This document shows, one piece after another, positions 34,605-45,905 of a DNA stretch of 64,000 bases. Under the pieces are notes generated by a model. The model was not told the DNA's origin, searched no databases, and saw nothing but the letters and a program-made list of their open reading frames with translations. Position 1 is the first letter of the stretch. Every line of letters begins with the position of its first letter. Origin of the DNA: Maratus speciosus (lineage: Eukaryota; Arthropoda; Arachnida; Araneae; Salticidae); NCBI GenBank assembly GCA_963932465.1, contig OZ010791.1, forward strand, positions 622,859,800 to 622,923,799. Direction: 5' to 3'. Position numbers and translations under genes: made by a program.

Positions 34605-35065
34605 TCAGAAGGACAATATTTTTCGTTTCTAACACAATCGCTTCGGGAAATTCCGTTAAAAATGCCCACTTTGACATCATTATTTGAAATATATTCTGCC
34701 TCTATCAAAAAATCGATCATAACGGTACATTATATAGTTTCTGAATAAGAGAATATACCAATTAAATGCGCTTGAGAGCAAAAATGAATTAAAAAATGAG
34801 TCAGAAAATAAGCAGTTTGGATTTGAGTGCATCCTTAATACAATGATTTTTCCAACACAATCCGCTTCGGTAAATTCGGTTCAAAATGCCCTTTTTAACA
34901 GCATTTTAAAAAATATATTCTGCCTCTATCAAAAAATGGACCATTACGGTACATTAGATAGTTTCTGAGTAAGAAAACGTACCAATTGGAAGCCTTTGAG
35001 AGCAAAAATGGATTTAAAAATGAGTAAGAAAATAAGCAGTTTGGATTTGAATATATTCAAGTAAG
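34605..35065 (+). repeat. Tandem dimer of ~235 bp
   Basis: Two adjacent copies, near 34,610-34,845 and 34,846-35,060, share attctgcctctatcaaaaaa, cggtacatta, agtttctgagtaagaaaacg-type sequence, gagagcaaaaatg and aaataagcagtttggatttg. Diverged. No coding. Confidence 0.75.
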
Positions 35066-35089
35066 GGTGTATACACCCTTACTAAGATG

Positions 35090-35640
35090 ATTTTTTTCTT
35101 CAACCGCTATGTATTTTTAATTTATTTTTGCTGTAAGAATTGGTCCTATCCAAAACTTGTCTATATAGATGTTGTAGACAATATTAAGAAGATATATGAT
35201 AAATTCATGGGGATTTTATATCTTTTGAATTGACGGGGTTATGGATTTTTTTCTTCTTCAAACCCCCTTTTTGTTTTCGTTTTTAATTTTTTTTTTTGCG
35301 GTACGAATTGGTCCTATCAAAAACTTGTGAATATAAAAGTTGTAGATAATGTTAAGGAGATTTATAATAAAAGTAATTGGATTTGATATCTTGAGAATTG
35401 ACGAAGTTATGAATGCTTTTCTCCTAAAAACCCTATTTTTTTCGCCCCTTGAGCCCATTTTTAACTTTATCAAAAATCTGTGATACATAAATTTTTGACC
35501 CTAGTTTTAGAACTAATAAAAACTTTAAACTGATTTGATATGTACAAAAATTAAGAAGTTATGGGGGGTTTTCTGTTTTCACAAAACCCCTCCCTATTTC
35601 CATTCCCTTGGTCCGATTTTGCCCATTAACGAACTTGCCG
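35090..35640 (+). repeat. Degenerate ~180-bp tandem repeat
   Basis: Two to three diverged units share gaattggtcctatc, aaaacttgt, gttgtagataatgttaagga and gaattgac...gttatgga. Unit starts are near 35,130, 35,305 and less clearly 35,490. The short frames here on both strands follow the repeat and are not credible genes. It ends in (TA)/(GATA) sequence near 35,727-35,757. Confidence 0.6.
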
Positions 35641-35759
35641 AGATTTTATGCTCATTGATTTTATGTATCTGTTTGGAAGAGATCTGTGCAGAATTACGAA
35701 AGTTATCGTGTCCAGAAGAAAGTGATATATATATATAGATAGATAGGTAGATATATAAA

Positions 35760-36303
35760 GTTTTTTAGTGAGGGTAGTTTTGGGTTCTAGGGATCATGAT
35801 CGGTGTAGATCTGCAAAAATTTTCCAGAAATTCCGACATAGGAACGATCCCAATAGGTAGTATTTCATACGAAATCTACCTAAAATACCAATACTATTAG
35901 TTTACAATATCGCAACTAACCAGCATTAAGCACCACCATGTGTCAAAAATTGAAATTATTACTCTAATCAAAGCAACAGACAGAATCCAAATTAATTTTG
36001 TTGCTGCCATCTATTATAATAACTTGAAACTATTATGAACAAAATGTCATAAGATTAAGCTATTAGAAATTAATTCTTTCAAAATATACCAACTGCTTTA
36101 CCCCAACAAATCCTAATATTATTATATTATATGCCTATTATATGTCATTATTCATATAAATAGTAAATAAATACAAATGTTAATAGAATGATTACAATAT
36201 ATTCTACTACCATACCCAATTAATCTATACGGAAAATTTAAATAATTTTATAACATTGATAATATAATATAGCAATATGCTATAACACTAAATAAATTAT
36301 ATA
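35760..36303. other. AT-rich DNA, no gene seen
   Basis: No credible frame or terminal repeat before the Tigger element begins. Confidence 0.4.
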
Positions 36304-37313
36304 CAGTGAAACCCGATTAAGAAGTTTCACAAGGGAATGGAGGGGAAAAATTTCTTAAACGGGAAATTAGCATTTTTTGAAAAAATCAATAGTTTAAATA
36401 TTGATATTCAGAAGAGGGTTTATTTTACCTTAGTACAATAATACAAAGAGTACTTTCTATAAAATTGAGTTTCTCTCTATTCTAAAAAAAAGTAACTACC
36501 GCTGTCACCGCCGCCGGTTTTGAATTTTTTGTGACCGGAGGTCTTTCTTCATTAATATTAAGAAAAATAATGCATACAAAAATATGGAAATCGGTAGTGT
36601 TATACAGAAATGTTTGATAAACACGCTGATGCAGACAGTTTTCAAATCGAAGAAATATTTTAAGAGATATTTAATGCTAAAGTTGGACAAAATCGTTCCA
36701 CTAAAAAAGTTTTATAGTAGCAAAAACTATGCATCGGAATTTAATAATTTTTAGTTCATATTATACGTTATAATTTCCCGGTGTGCAGAATTGATTTATT
36801 TTTTTAATTTGACTCATTTTTCGAGGTTTTATATCTATTTTACATTCAAATTTTCAGCATTTCGAGAGATATTTTTTACAGATTTTAGAAAGTGATATTA
36901 ATTTAAACTGTTGCCAACTGTATAAACAGCGGAAACAATAATGCTTGCTTAAAAAAAAAAAAAAAAATATTTATACGTGTAATAAATTAAAAATTTATTT
37001 ACACGTGACTATTATAAACAGAAAAAAAACATTTGGAATTAGAATTAAATAATTATGTACAAAAAGCAGGAACTTATTAAAAATTACGTCATAAAAACTA
37101 TAATTACATGTGAATTTTAAGAGAGAAAGGAATTTGTAAAATAATAAATTTATTAACATGCGTTAGAAGTCTTAAATAGGAGAAATTACGTCATATTTAC
37201 TTCACATTACAGTTATTACATAAAATGAACACAAAATAATATTGCAAAACGGTTTAAATTTACAAATTGCGCTAGACATTTATTTGATATTTTGAGAGGA
37301 TACGTTTCAACTA

Positions 37314-37812
37314 CAGTACAGAACCATTTATCCGGAATGGTTGCGGTCAGATGTATTCCGGATAACTGGTTTTTCCGGTTAACTGGTTGAGCATTAAAGC
37401 AGCATCCATTTGATAAGTTTTCTGGAATATATCTGGTTGTGGCATTAATTCTGATTTTAAATTATTAGATTACTTGGATTAAAAATAAGATGCAAGAAAG
37501 ATCAAAAGTTAACCAGAGTTTGAAAGGAGGTAATTTATGGGAATCCCTTGGGAACAAAAATTCTTCTGTTTCCTCTGCATAAAATATAAAACATCTAAAA
37601 TACAACTAAATATGTTTCCATTTCAAATACTAGATGTTGATATCAAATTATACAATTGTTTCAAGCAATGCATATGTCAAACTGGAAGTGTATGACATTT
37701 TTTTCTGCAAAAATTCTGAAATAAATCTATTAGAAATATCATTCCGGATAACTGGTTTTCCGGTTAACTGGTTTTCCGGTTAACTGGTTTCTGGATAAAT
37801 GGTTCCGTACTG
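37314..37812. mobile_element. Pogo-type MITE, ~499 bp
   Basis: CAGTACAGAACCATTTATCC after TA (37,312-37,313) is mirrored by ggataaatggttccgtactg at the right end. Near both ends a short motif (ccggttaactgg / ccggataactgg) is repeated. No frame. It has jumped into Helitron A. The right-hand TA of the target duplication is not clear because the GCCA repeat begins at once. Confidence 0.85.
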
Positions 37813-38410
37813 ATTTCAATTCCTACTATTAGCTCACACTCTCCCTATATTTATTTATTTATATATTTATATATTTATATATTTATCTTGTTCAAATTTT
37901 CAATCGTTAATAAAATACTCATTATTCATCCTATCAAGTTGAAATAAATTTTTTTTAACTTGTACTGGATGACAATTGATGTTAATACAGTTTTTTCAAA
38001 TATTAATTAATTAATTAAATATTAATTAATTTTAGTTTTGCATGGGAAACAAAATGGCGGTCATTGGTTATTGAAGTTCAATGAAAGTATTTTCAATAAG
38101 GTGTTACCATAGGGGAGACCCTGTTCTGTCGCCAAATACCGCCAAGTTTCTCGCCAACTTGGCGATATATCGCCAAATTTGGCGGCCAAAATGAGTCGCC
38201 AAAAGTGATGCCAACTTGGCGATAGCTCTAATATTTCGCCAAATTCCCATAGAGTTCCATTGTAAACCTACTTGCTTATAGAAAATCAACAAATTGAGAT
38301 ATTTTAATGCAACAAAAACTAATATCAGCTTAAGGGATTATATTAAATTTTTCTTTGATGGCCGAAGTAGGAATTGACTTTAAAAACAAAATTTTTATAT
38401 TACTTGTTTT
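37813..38410 (+). repeat. GCCA-rich interspersed repeat, copy 2
   Basis: Collinear with 29,250-29,865. It contains an exact 18-base palindrome TTGGCGATATATCGCCAA at about 38,158-38,175; copy 1 has a one-base variant. It starts at the last base of the pogo MITE, so the two may have been introduced together or the repeat may target such junctions. Confidence 0.8.
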
Positions 38411-39138
38411 CTTAGGAAAGCGCAAATAATACTTTATTTCTAACACAAGTATTTTCACGTGAATATTAAAAAGAGAAAGAATAGTTTGGTCAAAATTACA
38501 TCAGATTAAAAACGATTAATTTAAAATGTCTCATTTAAAAGAACTTTCTTTTCGCTTTGTTAAAAAATACCGGGAGACAAAGATTCTGTTTACTTAATTC
38601 CTTTTATATTACCTTATTTTGAAATGTTGTTACACGTGTCTACGTCATCAAGTTATTTTTATTTCGACGTTTTATTTGTATTTTTATTAATGTTGTACTA
38701 ATTTATTTGTTCTTTCGTTATTTAAAATAAAAATTATGTCAATTTGTATAATTTGGTGAGTGGTTTGGCGATTTATATAATTTGTCGAAATTAGTCGACG
38801 GGATAATCAAGTAGTACCGCAGCGGATTTGGCGTTAAAATTTCCCCAATCAAAGAGAAATGAATAGAAATCCGTTTATAGGGAGATCGCCACTGTGTTTT
38901 AAATTATAATTCAATCTTTCGAAATCTTTTTAAAGCCGATCACATTAACGTGCATTTAGAGTCTGCGGTGTCTGGACGGGGGTTGGCGAAGAAATTTAAA
39001 TTAGTTTGCATACTTAAAAAATTAGCTAATAAAGTAAAAATACATAATTACCTTAGAAACTCTTTATTTAATCCAATACAAGAAATTTCTCTTTAAGAGT
39101 CATTTGATATGTTTTTGCAAAAGAAAAAAAAAAATCGG

Positions 39139-39429
39139 TTATAGTTTTTTTTCTTTTTTTTTTTTTTTTTTTTGACAATCTTTAATCAATAATTTTTCTT
39201 CCATAACTTCATATTTTCCTCTTTTCACATTTTTAATTTTACGAGATTTTTCAAAACAGTTTAAAATAAGATCTCGTTTTGCTAGAATTCCATTCAGAGT
39301 AGTCACTGGTATGTTCAACTTCTTTGCAATTTCAACTCTTGTTGTTTTGGCGTTACTATCAACTTCTTTCAAAATTTTGATTTTGTCTTCAACTGACAAG
39401 GCTTTTCTTTTAATTGGCTTGCCCAACAT
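39139..39429 (-). pseudogene. Tigger/pogo transposase, N-terminal DNA-binding fragment
   Basis: A 96-codon minus-strand frame. Residues 6-57 (KRKALSVEDKIKILKEVDSN and onward to the AKRD block) match the CENP-B N-terminal helix-turn-helix (psq-like) found at the start of pogo/Tigger transposases, which binds the terminal repeats. After residue 85 it runs into an A-rich tract (T run at 39,150-39,173) and stops. The second DNA-binding domain and the DDE core are absent because Helitron A begins at about 38,990. The start ATG at 39,429 fits the family's usual N-terminus. Confidence 0.88.
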
Positions 39430-40051
39430 TTTTGGGGAAAAAACCAGAATTTTTTGTTCGTGTATTTTATAACGAGAAAGCTTTGATGTTATGCACTTTA
39501 CACCGACTTAAAAACTGTGAAATGAATAAACCAAACGGTTCTTTGGTACATTACACTTATAAAAGAGGGTGGTGGGAAAGAATCTGTTGTAACTATTAAA
39601 CTGAAAGAACCACCCCTCGGTAGGGCGGAGCAACTCCCTTTTCTCTTTATCAGTCACTATTGTTACAGTGATGAGGGACCCATCCTCTACCCACATTCCA
39701 TTTCCATCAAACATGTTAAACAGATTTTAAGGTGAAATAGAGGTGACCATAACTGCTATCAGTCCTAAACATTGACCTTTTTGAACAGCGAAGAATATAA
39801 AGGAAGAGATTACCAGCACAGAAAATAAAATAATAATAAAAAATACAAAATAAACGCTCTTTGAAAGTAAAAATGGAAGGAAAAATAAAACTTTTTAAGC
39901 GGGAAGGACTTTCGAACTAAACTTCTTAAACGAGTTATTTTAGCGTTGTAAGAATAAGAGAAAAATGGGAATCGAAAATATAAACTTCTTAAACGAGAAA
40001 ACTTCTTAAGCGGGAACTTCTTAAACGGGTTTTACTGTATATAAAAAATTA

Positions 40052-41402
40052 TCTCTCTATTCTAAAAAAAAAAAAAAAAGTAACTTACGCTGTCACCGCC
40101 GCCGCCAGTTTTGAATTTTTTGTGACCGGAGGTCTTTCTCCGTTAATATTAAAGAAAATACTGCATACAAAAATATGAAAATCGGCTGTATTATAGAGAA
40201 ATGTTTGATAAACACGCTGATGCAGACAGTTTTCAAATCGAATAATTATTTTAAGAGATATTTAATGCTGAAGTTGGACAAAATCGTTCCATTAAAAAAG
40301 TTTTATAGTAGCAAAAACTATACATGGGAATTAATTTATTTTTAGATCATTTTATACGTTAGAATTTCCCGGTGTGCAGACTGCATTCATTTTCTTAATT
40401 TGACTCATTTTTTGAGGTTTTATTTCTATTTTAAATTCAAATTTTCAGCATTTCGAGAGATATTTTTTACTTATTTTAGGAAATGGTATTAATTTAAACT
40501 GTTGCCAACTGTATAAACAGCGCAAATAATAATGTTTGCTTCAAATTAAAAATTTATTTACACGTGACTATTATTAACAGAAAAAAAAACTTTCAACTTA
40601 GAATTAAATAATTACGTATGAAATGCAGGAACTTATTGAAAATTACTTCATAAAAACTATATTTACACGTGAATTTTATAAGGATATTGTAAAATAATAA
40701 ATTCATTAACATGCGTTAGAAGTCTTAAATAGGAGAAATTACGTCACATTTACGTCACATTACACTTATTACGTAAAATGACCAAAAAGTAATATTGCAA
40801 AACAGTTTAAATTTAAAAATTGCGCGAGACATTAATCTGATATTTTGAGATTATATTAATAAGATTAATATTAATTTTATTGAACGCATTTAGACTGCTT
40901 TCGAGCGATTATTTAGTAATTTAATAAAAATAAAAAAAGATTACAAGCTGAAAATGAAGTGTCATCAACAAAAAATATGATTTGAAAGAGATAAATCTGT
41001 GAAGCAGAAAATAAAGAAATTGCTTAAATGGTTTAGTTAAGATTTGTTAACCTTCTGTGTCGTTTCCGCCAAAAGAAGGCATTGGCATTTGTAAAATATA
41101 TTTGCATTTTGATGCAGATTTGCTTATTATATTAGCTTATTTTGAAATGTTTAACTGATTTTATTTAATCAAAGATGAAAACAGCCATTGCATCTTTTAA
41201 CAGCAGCTGATTTTTCCTTAAAATTCTCCAATCGAAGAAAAATGAATAGAAACCCATTTATAGGGAGATCGCCACTGTTTTTTAAATTATAATTCAATCT
41301 TTCAAAATCTTTTTAAAGCCAATCAAATTAGCGTGCTTTTAGAGACTGTGGTGTCTGAACGGGGGTTGGCGAGCGTAGCTCGTAGGGGGCCGAGCCCCCT
41401 AG
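40052..41402 (+). mobile_element. Helitron copy B, both ends present (non-autonomous)
   Basis: Starts TCTCTCTATTC after A (40,051) and ends with the hairpin GGGGGC-CGA-GCCCCC followed by CTAG, then T (41,403). These are the Helitron hallmarks: 5' TC, 3' hairpin plus CTRR, and insertion between A and T with no target duplication. Length is 1,351 bp; no Rep/helicase frame. It starts 14 bp after the Tigger element's right end. Copies A (36,472) and C (62,644, minus strand) are relatives. Confidence 0.88.
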
Positions 41403-41700
41403 TATATAATAAAAACATAAAAAACTATAAGAAATACTTTTTAATGTAAAAAATAATTAATTAATAAAATGAACAGGAAGAAAAAAAAAAAAAAAAAGGA
41501 TGTTTATAGACTTTTGTCAGAATCTTGCCAGCCTTGTCCCCTAGTATATAATAAAAACATAAAAAACTATAAGAAATACTTTTAAATATAAAAAATAATT
41601 AATTAATAAAATGAACAGGAAAAACAAAACAACAACAAAAAAAAACAAAAAAAAACAAAAAAAAAAAAAAAGAAAAAAAGGATGTTTTTAGAATTTTGTC
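41397..41700 (+). repeat. Direct duplication beside the Helitron end
   Basis: The segment beginning ccctagtatataataaaaac at 41,397 is repeated from about 41,540, both followed by aactataagaaatacttt, taattaattaataaaatgaa and an A-rich tract (41,478-41,498; 41,635-41,680). The repeat includes the last bases of Helitron B, so the duplication is younger than, or linked to, the Helitron insertion. Poly-A tracts differ between the copies. Confidence 0.8.
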
Positions 41701-42380
41701 AGAATCTTCATTTCTCAATTGCCTAATGATAACAAATAAATTGTGTGGTTTATTTTCATATTAACCATAAAAAACTAAAAATTTGGGATTAACATTCACA
41801 TAAAACCGATAATTAATCATTTAATACTAAGTTCAAAATTAAACAATATTAAAAATTATAGAGGAATAATAAAAAACTAATAACCCAATTTTAATGCAAA
41901 CTGTAATAACATTAGTTATATCAAATAAACTTATTATGCATATTATTCTCCATAAAGATGGTATACTATTAAAAGTTAATATGATATTGTCCCGAGAAGA
42001 CTAAGAATTAAAAACAAGTTAATTGTTAACTTGATTAAATATTAATTAAGCTAAATAAATTTAATATGAATTGAAATATAAATATAAATATAACGTCACC
42101 ATATATATAAAATATCGAATCAACCTCCATATAAAATGTGTATTAGCAATGTAGTTATAATTCAAATGTTCCATCAATTTTTTTTAAATAAATTAACCAT
42201 TGCGTATTATCCAGACAACACCACCCTCCTCCGTACTCTAACATCTACCCACCCAACCGTCCTATAATATTTTTTTATTATTATTTTACAATTTTTTATT
42301 TTTTTTTATAAATATTTTCTTATTTTATAAGTTTTTTTGTAATTTTGTTTACGCATGTGTTAATTTGTTTTTTAAAAAGA
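41701..42380. other. Very AT-rich DNA downstream of the RT gene
   Basis: No frame of interest. It may be the 3' flank of the reverse-transcriptase element: composition is as AT-rich as the gene. A C-rich patch near 42,218-42,262 has a short open stretch on the minus strand but nothing recognisable. No GIY-YIG endonuclease motif, which many Penelope-like elements carry here, was found. Confidence 0.45.
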
Positions 42381-42914
42381 TCATGTAAGTATTAATTGTG
42401 TATTAAAGAGTATATGAATTTTTTTTTGAAAACCATGATTTAATGCATCATAAATTAGTTTTTTAATATTATTATTAATCAGATGAGAAGAACATAAACA
42501 TTTTATAATATATAAATGGTTAAGTATTATATTTCGATATACAGAATTATGAAGACAAGATTTAAAATTTATAAATGTATTAAGTTTGAATTTAAATTCT
42601 TTACGTTTATCATATAGATCTGTTATTGTTTTGTTGTCCTTTATTGTAATTTTAAGATCTAAGAAGTTGATTGTATTATTAGATAAGAGGTTTTCCGTTA
42701 ATTCCAAATTAGTACGACAATCTACTGGAAATTGAGAAATTTTAGTTTGATCAGTGGCAATTAAAATTATGTCATCAATATAACGATATAAATGCAGATT
42801 ATTATTAGTAAAAGTACGTTCATAGTGATATAAATATAAGTCTGATAATAAACTGGATGTACAGCCACCTTGTGGTATACCGATGTGTTGTAAATATAAT
42901 GTGTTATCTTGCAA
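42381..42914 (-). pseudogene. Reverse transcriptase, C-terminal half (motifs B-D)
   Basis: A 177-codon frame. GIPQGG at residues 12-17 with the following SDLYLYHYE is RT motif B; YRYIDD at 43-48 is motif C with both catalytic aspartates; NFLDLKI near 83 is motif D; DKRKEF follows at about 101. This order resembles Penelope-like RTs and a dispersed animal family in which motif B reads MGTNCAPLLADLFLYSYE (from memory). The frame begins at a TTG, not a credible start; the real reading continues from the upstream frame across a one-base shift. Residues are rich in Asn, Ile and Tyr. The gene is broken. Confidence 0.85.
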
Positions 42915-43585
42915 GATATAATATTACAGATAATGAAGTTAGTTAAAGATTTAAAATAAGCGATATCTATATTAGATGGTAAATCCAGTTTTTGATGATA
43001 CTTTTTAAATAACGCATTTATAATATTATGTAAATCTAATAAATCTATATTATTAAAAAGATCTTTGAAGTCATATGTCGCTATATTATATACACAATTA
43101 AGATTTTTCATAATATTGACCAGTTGATAGCTGTATTTTATACAATGTGTATTATCATTGTTTGTAGTCAGTATATATAATTGATTAAGAATTTTTAATA
43201 GTAGTTTATTGGCTTTATTATTATATGTATTACAACCAATAGTTACAGTCCTAAATTTAATAGGAGTCTTATGAAATTTAGGAATAAGCACTAAATAAGG
43301 ATAATTAAAGTTAGTAGAGAGAATATTTAATAGTTTATAATAACTGTGAATTTTACGATTATTTACAATTACATTTTCATTAGTTTTTTGAAAAGATTTA
43401 TTAGAAGAAATACAGGTAGTAAGAAATTGGTGATAATAAGATTTACACATGATTGCATAATTATTAGGAGATTTGTCTACATATGTAATAACATAGATTT
43501 TTTTTTTTTGTAATTTATTAACTTGTTGGAAAAAATGCTTTGTGTTAATAGTAACTAAATCAGAAATATTATATTTTAAAGCCAT
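42915..43585 (-). pseudogene. Reverse transcriptase, central part (fingers and motif A)
   Basis: Minus-strand frame starting at ATG 43,585 and useful to about 42,915 (it runs on out of frame to 42,767). IPKFHK at residues 101-106 corresponds to the (L/I)PK(I/L/F)HK block of Penelope-like RTs; YDFKDLF at 171-177 is motif A with the first catalytic aspartate (D172). An earlier segment with VDKSPNN matches the DK...NN block that precedes the fingers in the related family. A frameshift near 42,915 separates it from motif B. Upstream continuation lies in other frames, so this ATG may not be the true start. Confidence 0.85.
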
Positions 43586-43826
43586 AGTTAATTTTTAAAT
43601 TACTAACAATTTCCATTGATTAAAATATTCAATAGGTTTATTACAAGAGATTGAAATTTTATATATAAAAACATCTATATCATATGTAAACTGTTTGATA
43701 ATAGATTTTACATTAAATTTAGATCGGCCTAATCGTCCTTAATTAAGTACCATAACCCATTAGTTTTTTCAATTTAAAATCATTAACAATATTAAGATTT
43801 CCAGTGATTATATGCCCATGATCATT
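43586..43826 (-). pseudogene. RT gene, fragment before the core (frameshifted)
   Basis: On the minus strand just after the Q2 insertion the reading contains DHGHIITGNL, which matches a conserved HGHI(I/V)TG(D/N)L block of the same RT family (recollection). A stop follows about 20 codons later, and a different frame then carries a plausible continuation up to a stop just before 43,585. So at least one frameshift and one stop lie in this short stretch. It shows that the gene extended well beyond the RT core. Confidence 0.65.
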
Positions 43827-44961
43827 GTTTATGTATTTTTACTTTCTTCTATCTTTAGAAGAAGAAAGTATTGGATTCGTGAAAAATTTCGACTTTCGGT
43901 TTTCGACGGATTTATACGTTTTAGAATGCCCAGAACACGATTTGATGGTTTTTAGAAAATGTCTGTCTGTGAGTCTGTCTGTCACTCTGTCACTCTGTCA
44001 CTCCGTCACTCTGTCACTCTGTCTGTGAGTCTGTATGTGAAAAAAATTTTGTGGACGCTCTATCTCAAGAACTAATGCACGGAATTTCACAAAACTTCAT
44101 ATTTAGTTAGACCTTGATACAAACTGGAACTGATTAGTTTTTGGTGAAAATCGCCCAACAGGTGGCGCTGCTAGGCGGCATTTTTCACGATTTCTGCAAT
44201 AGCTATATCTCAAGAACTACTACACGGATTTTCATAAAACTTCAGATTCAGTTAGTCCAAGATATAGTTTGGTGCTGATTACTTTTTTGTGAAAATCGCC
44301 CAACAGGTGGCGCTGGTATGCTGCATTATTCATAATTATCGCAATAGCTCTAACTCAAGAAAAAATGCACGAATTTTCATCAATCTTCAGATTCAGTTAG
44401 TCCCTGATATAAATTAGTGCTGTTTAATTTTTGGTGTAAATCGCCCAACAGGGGGCGCTGCTGTGCTGCTTTTTTCACGAATTCCACAAGAGCTGTATCT
44501 CAAGAACTATTGCACGGATTTTCATCAAACTTCAGATTTAGTTAGTCCTTGACATGAATTGACGTATAAATTAGTGCTGTTTAATTTTTGGTGTAAATCG
44601 CTCTACAGGTGGCGCTGCTATGCTGTGTTTTTTGCGATTTCCGCAATAGCTTTATCTCAAGAACTAATGCCTGGATTTACAAAAAATTTCAGATTCAGGT
44701 ATATCTTGATATCGTTTAGTGCTGTTTACTTTTGGTGTAAATCGTTCAACAGGTGGCGCTGCTATACTACATTTTTTCAGAATTTCCGCTATAGCTCTAT
44801 CTCAAGAACTAATACACGAATTTTCATCCAACTTCAAATACAGATATACTTTCATATGAATTGGTGCTAAATCGTTGTTATTTCTTGTACTATTTAAATG
44901 ATTTAATTGCTGTGATTTATATAGAAGAAAGTTTTGTGATGGCCACAACATACTAGTTTTA
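43827..44961 (+). mobile_element. Element Q, copy 2, inserted in the RT gene
   Basis: Same ends as Q1 (tactttcttct near the left, atactagtttta at the right) with a richer simple-repeat tract (gtctgtctgtcactctgtca at about 43,972-43,991 and onward) and five 144-157 bp units marked by ggtggcgctg at about 44,160, 44,305, 44,451, 44,608 and 44,752. It interrupts the minus-strand RT gene: coding similarity ends at its right border and resumes at its left border. ATTG lies next to both borders and may be a 4-base target duplication, but this is uncertain. Confidence 0.85.
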
Positions 44962-45250
44962 GATTGGGGTCATTGTATTTACACGGAAAATTATTTGCAG
45001 CAGATGTATTTTTTGAAAATGTATTGTAGTTAAAAATCTTTATACCTATTGTATTCGGATATTTAAAGGTTTTTGATATATGAAGATTATTAATAGGAAA
45101 ATAATCGTTTTTATCGTTAATTATAGAATTGATATTAATTTTATTAAATATTTGATTTGAAAAAGTTATTATCATTTGTGTATTCGTGTTTTGAATTTTA
45201 TGTTTTTTTTTTGTAATTTTATATTTAAAAGATTAACTCTAGCCATAATG
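44962..45250 (-). pseudogene. RT gene, N-terminal fragment
   Basis: Minus-strand frame from 45,175 into the Q2 border. It contains FKYPNTIGIKIFNYN and FPCKY, which fit the region upstream of the HGHIITG block in the related RT family (recollection). A possible earlier ATG lies near 45,241 in a different frame; an A run at about 45,199-45,208 could account for the shift. The remaining tail of the frame (to 44,903) is read from Q2 and is not part of the gene. Confidence 0.6.
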
Positions 45251-45905
45251 AGGTCAAAAGAAATGGATATATATATAATGGAAGTTAAATATCAAATTTT
45301 ATGAATTAAAACAAAATTAAAATAAATTAAAAAAATTTCAATATCTCAAAGTTAAGTCCAATGGAGCACTTTCGATTCCATTTTGTTGCTATGGAAACGA
45401 CGAATTTTTTGATATTGAAATGAACAACTGGTAAATGAATCTTGCCTTTGTTTTGGAATACGCTTAAATATATGAAAATATCTTTTATATATGAAATTGT
45501 TTTTAAAGTAATAAAGTTAAATAACAAACAACATAAATATGTAATACGAAAAAATGTATTTATTAAACTCTCTCATTGTTTAAGTTTAAATTCATTAAAT
45601 ACTATTTATACGCACTCTAAAAATCAATTAACAAGCTATTTTCAGGTGCATTAAAATCGTTTGCTTTTTGGGGAGGAAAAGTACTGCTCGCCAAATTGCG
45701 TGACTTTTTGTCTTTTCGCGCCAAATACTCAAAAGTATTTCATTTTTGTTAGAGACTTTCTACTGTACTTCAGCCGCTAAATTTGACTGATGATTTATTA
45801 CATACATAAGTAGCTTAATTGGTATTTTTTTCAAAATATTTTCAGTATGCCCAGTAAGGAGACCATCCTTGTTAGACTAAAATTCTCACAATCTGTAATA
45901 GGCTA
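45251..45905. other. AT-rich DNA, no gene seen
   Basis: Short overlapping frames on both strands at 45,327-45,654 lack recognisable motifs. An imperfect inverted repeat (TTTCAATATC near 45,336 and GATATTGAAA near 45,411) brackets about 60 bp. Probably flank of the RT element. Confidence 0.4.

Larger units (their letters stand above)
36472..38990 (+). mobile_element. Helitron copy A, interrupted
   Basis: Begins TCTCTCTATTCTAAAAA, as does Helitron B at 40,052, and follows B through gctgtcaccgccgccg, gataaacacgctgatgcaga, ttgccaactgtataaacagc and gggagatcgccactgt to cgggggttggcgaag. It lacks the final hairpin and CTAG. It is interrupted by a pogo MITE (37,314-37,812) and the GCCA repeat (37,813-38,410); Helitron-like sequence resumes around 38,425. 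No Rep/helicase frame exists, so it is non-autonomous. Confidence 0.8.
36304..40037 (-). mobile_element. Tigger/pogo transposon with nested insertions
   Basis: Starts CAGTGAAACCCGATTAAGAA and ends with the inverse of CAGTAAAACCCGTTTAAGAA, each flanked by TA (36,302-36,303 and 40,038-40,039). Further cttcttaaacgg motifs repeat just inside both ends. The transposase start lies on the minus strand at 39,429. A Helitron (36,472-38,990) sits inside and most of the transposase gene is missing. Hence it is a non-autonomous relic with both ends intact. Confidence 0.88.

Noticed and set aside
39508..39714. 68-codon minus-strand frame upstream of the Tigger transposase start
   Set aside because: It precedes the transposase ATG and does not resemble any transposase domain; likely untranslated leader of the element.
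44903..44961. C-terminal part of the minus-strand frame beginning at 45,175
   Set aside because: These codons are read out of element Q2 and are not part of the RT gene.
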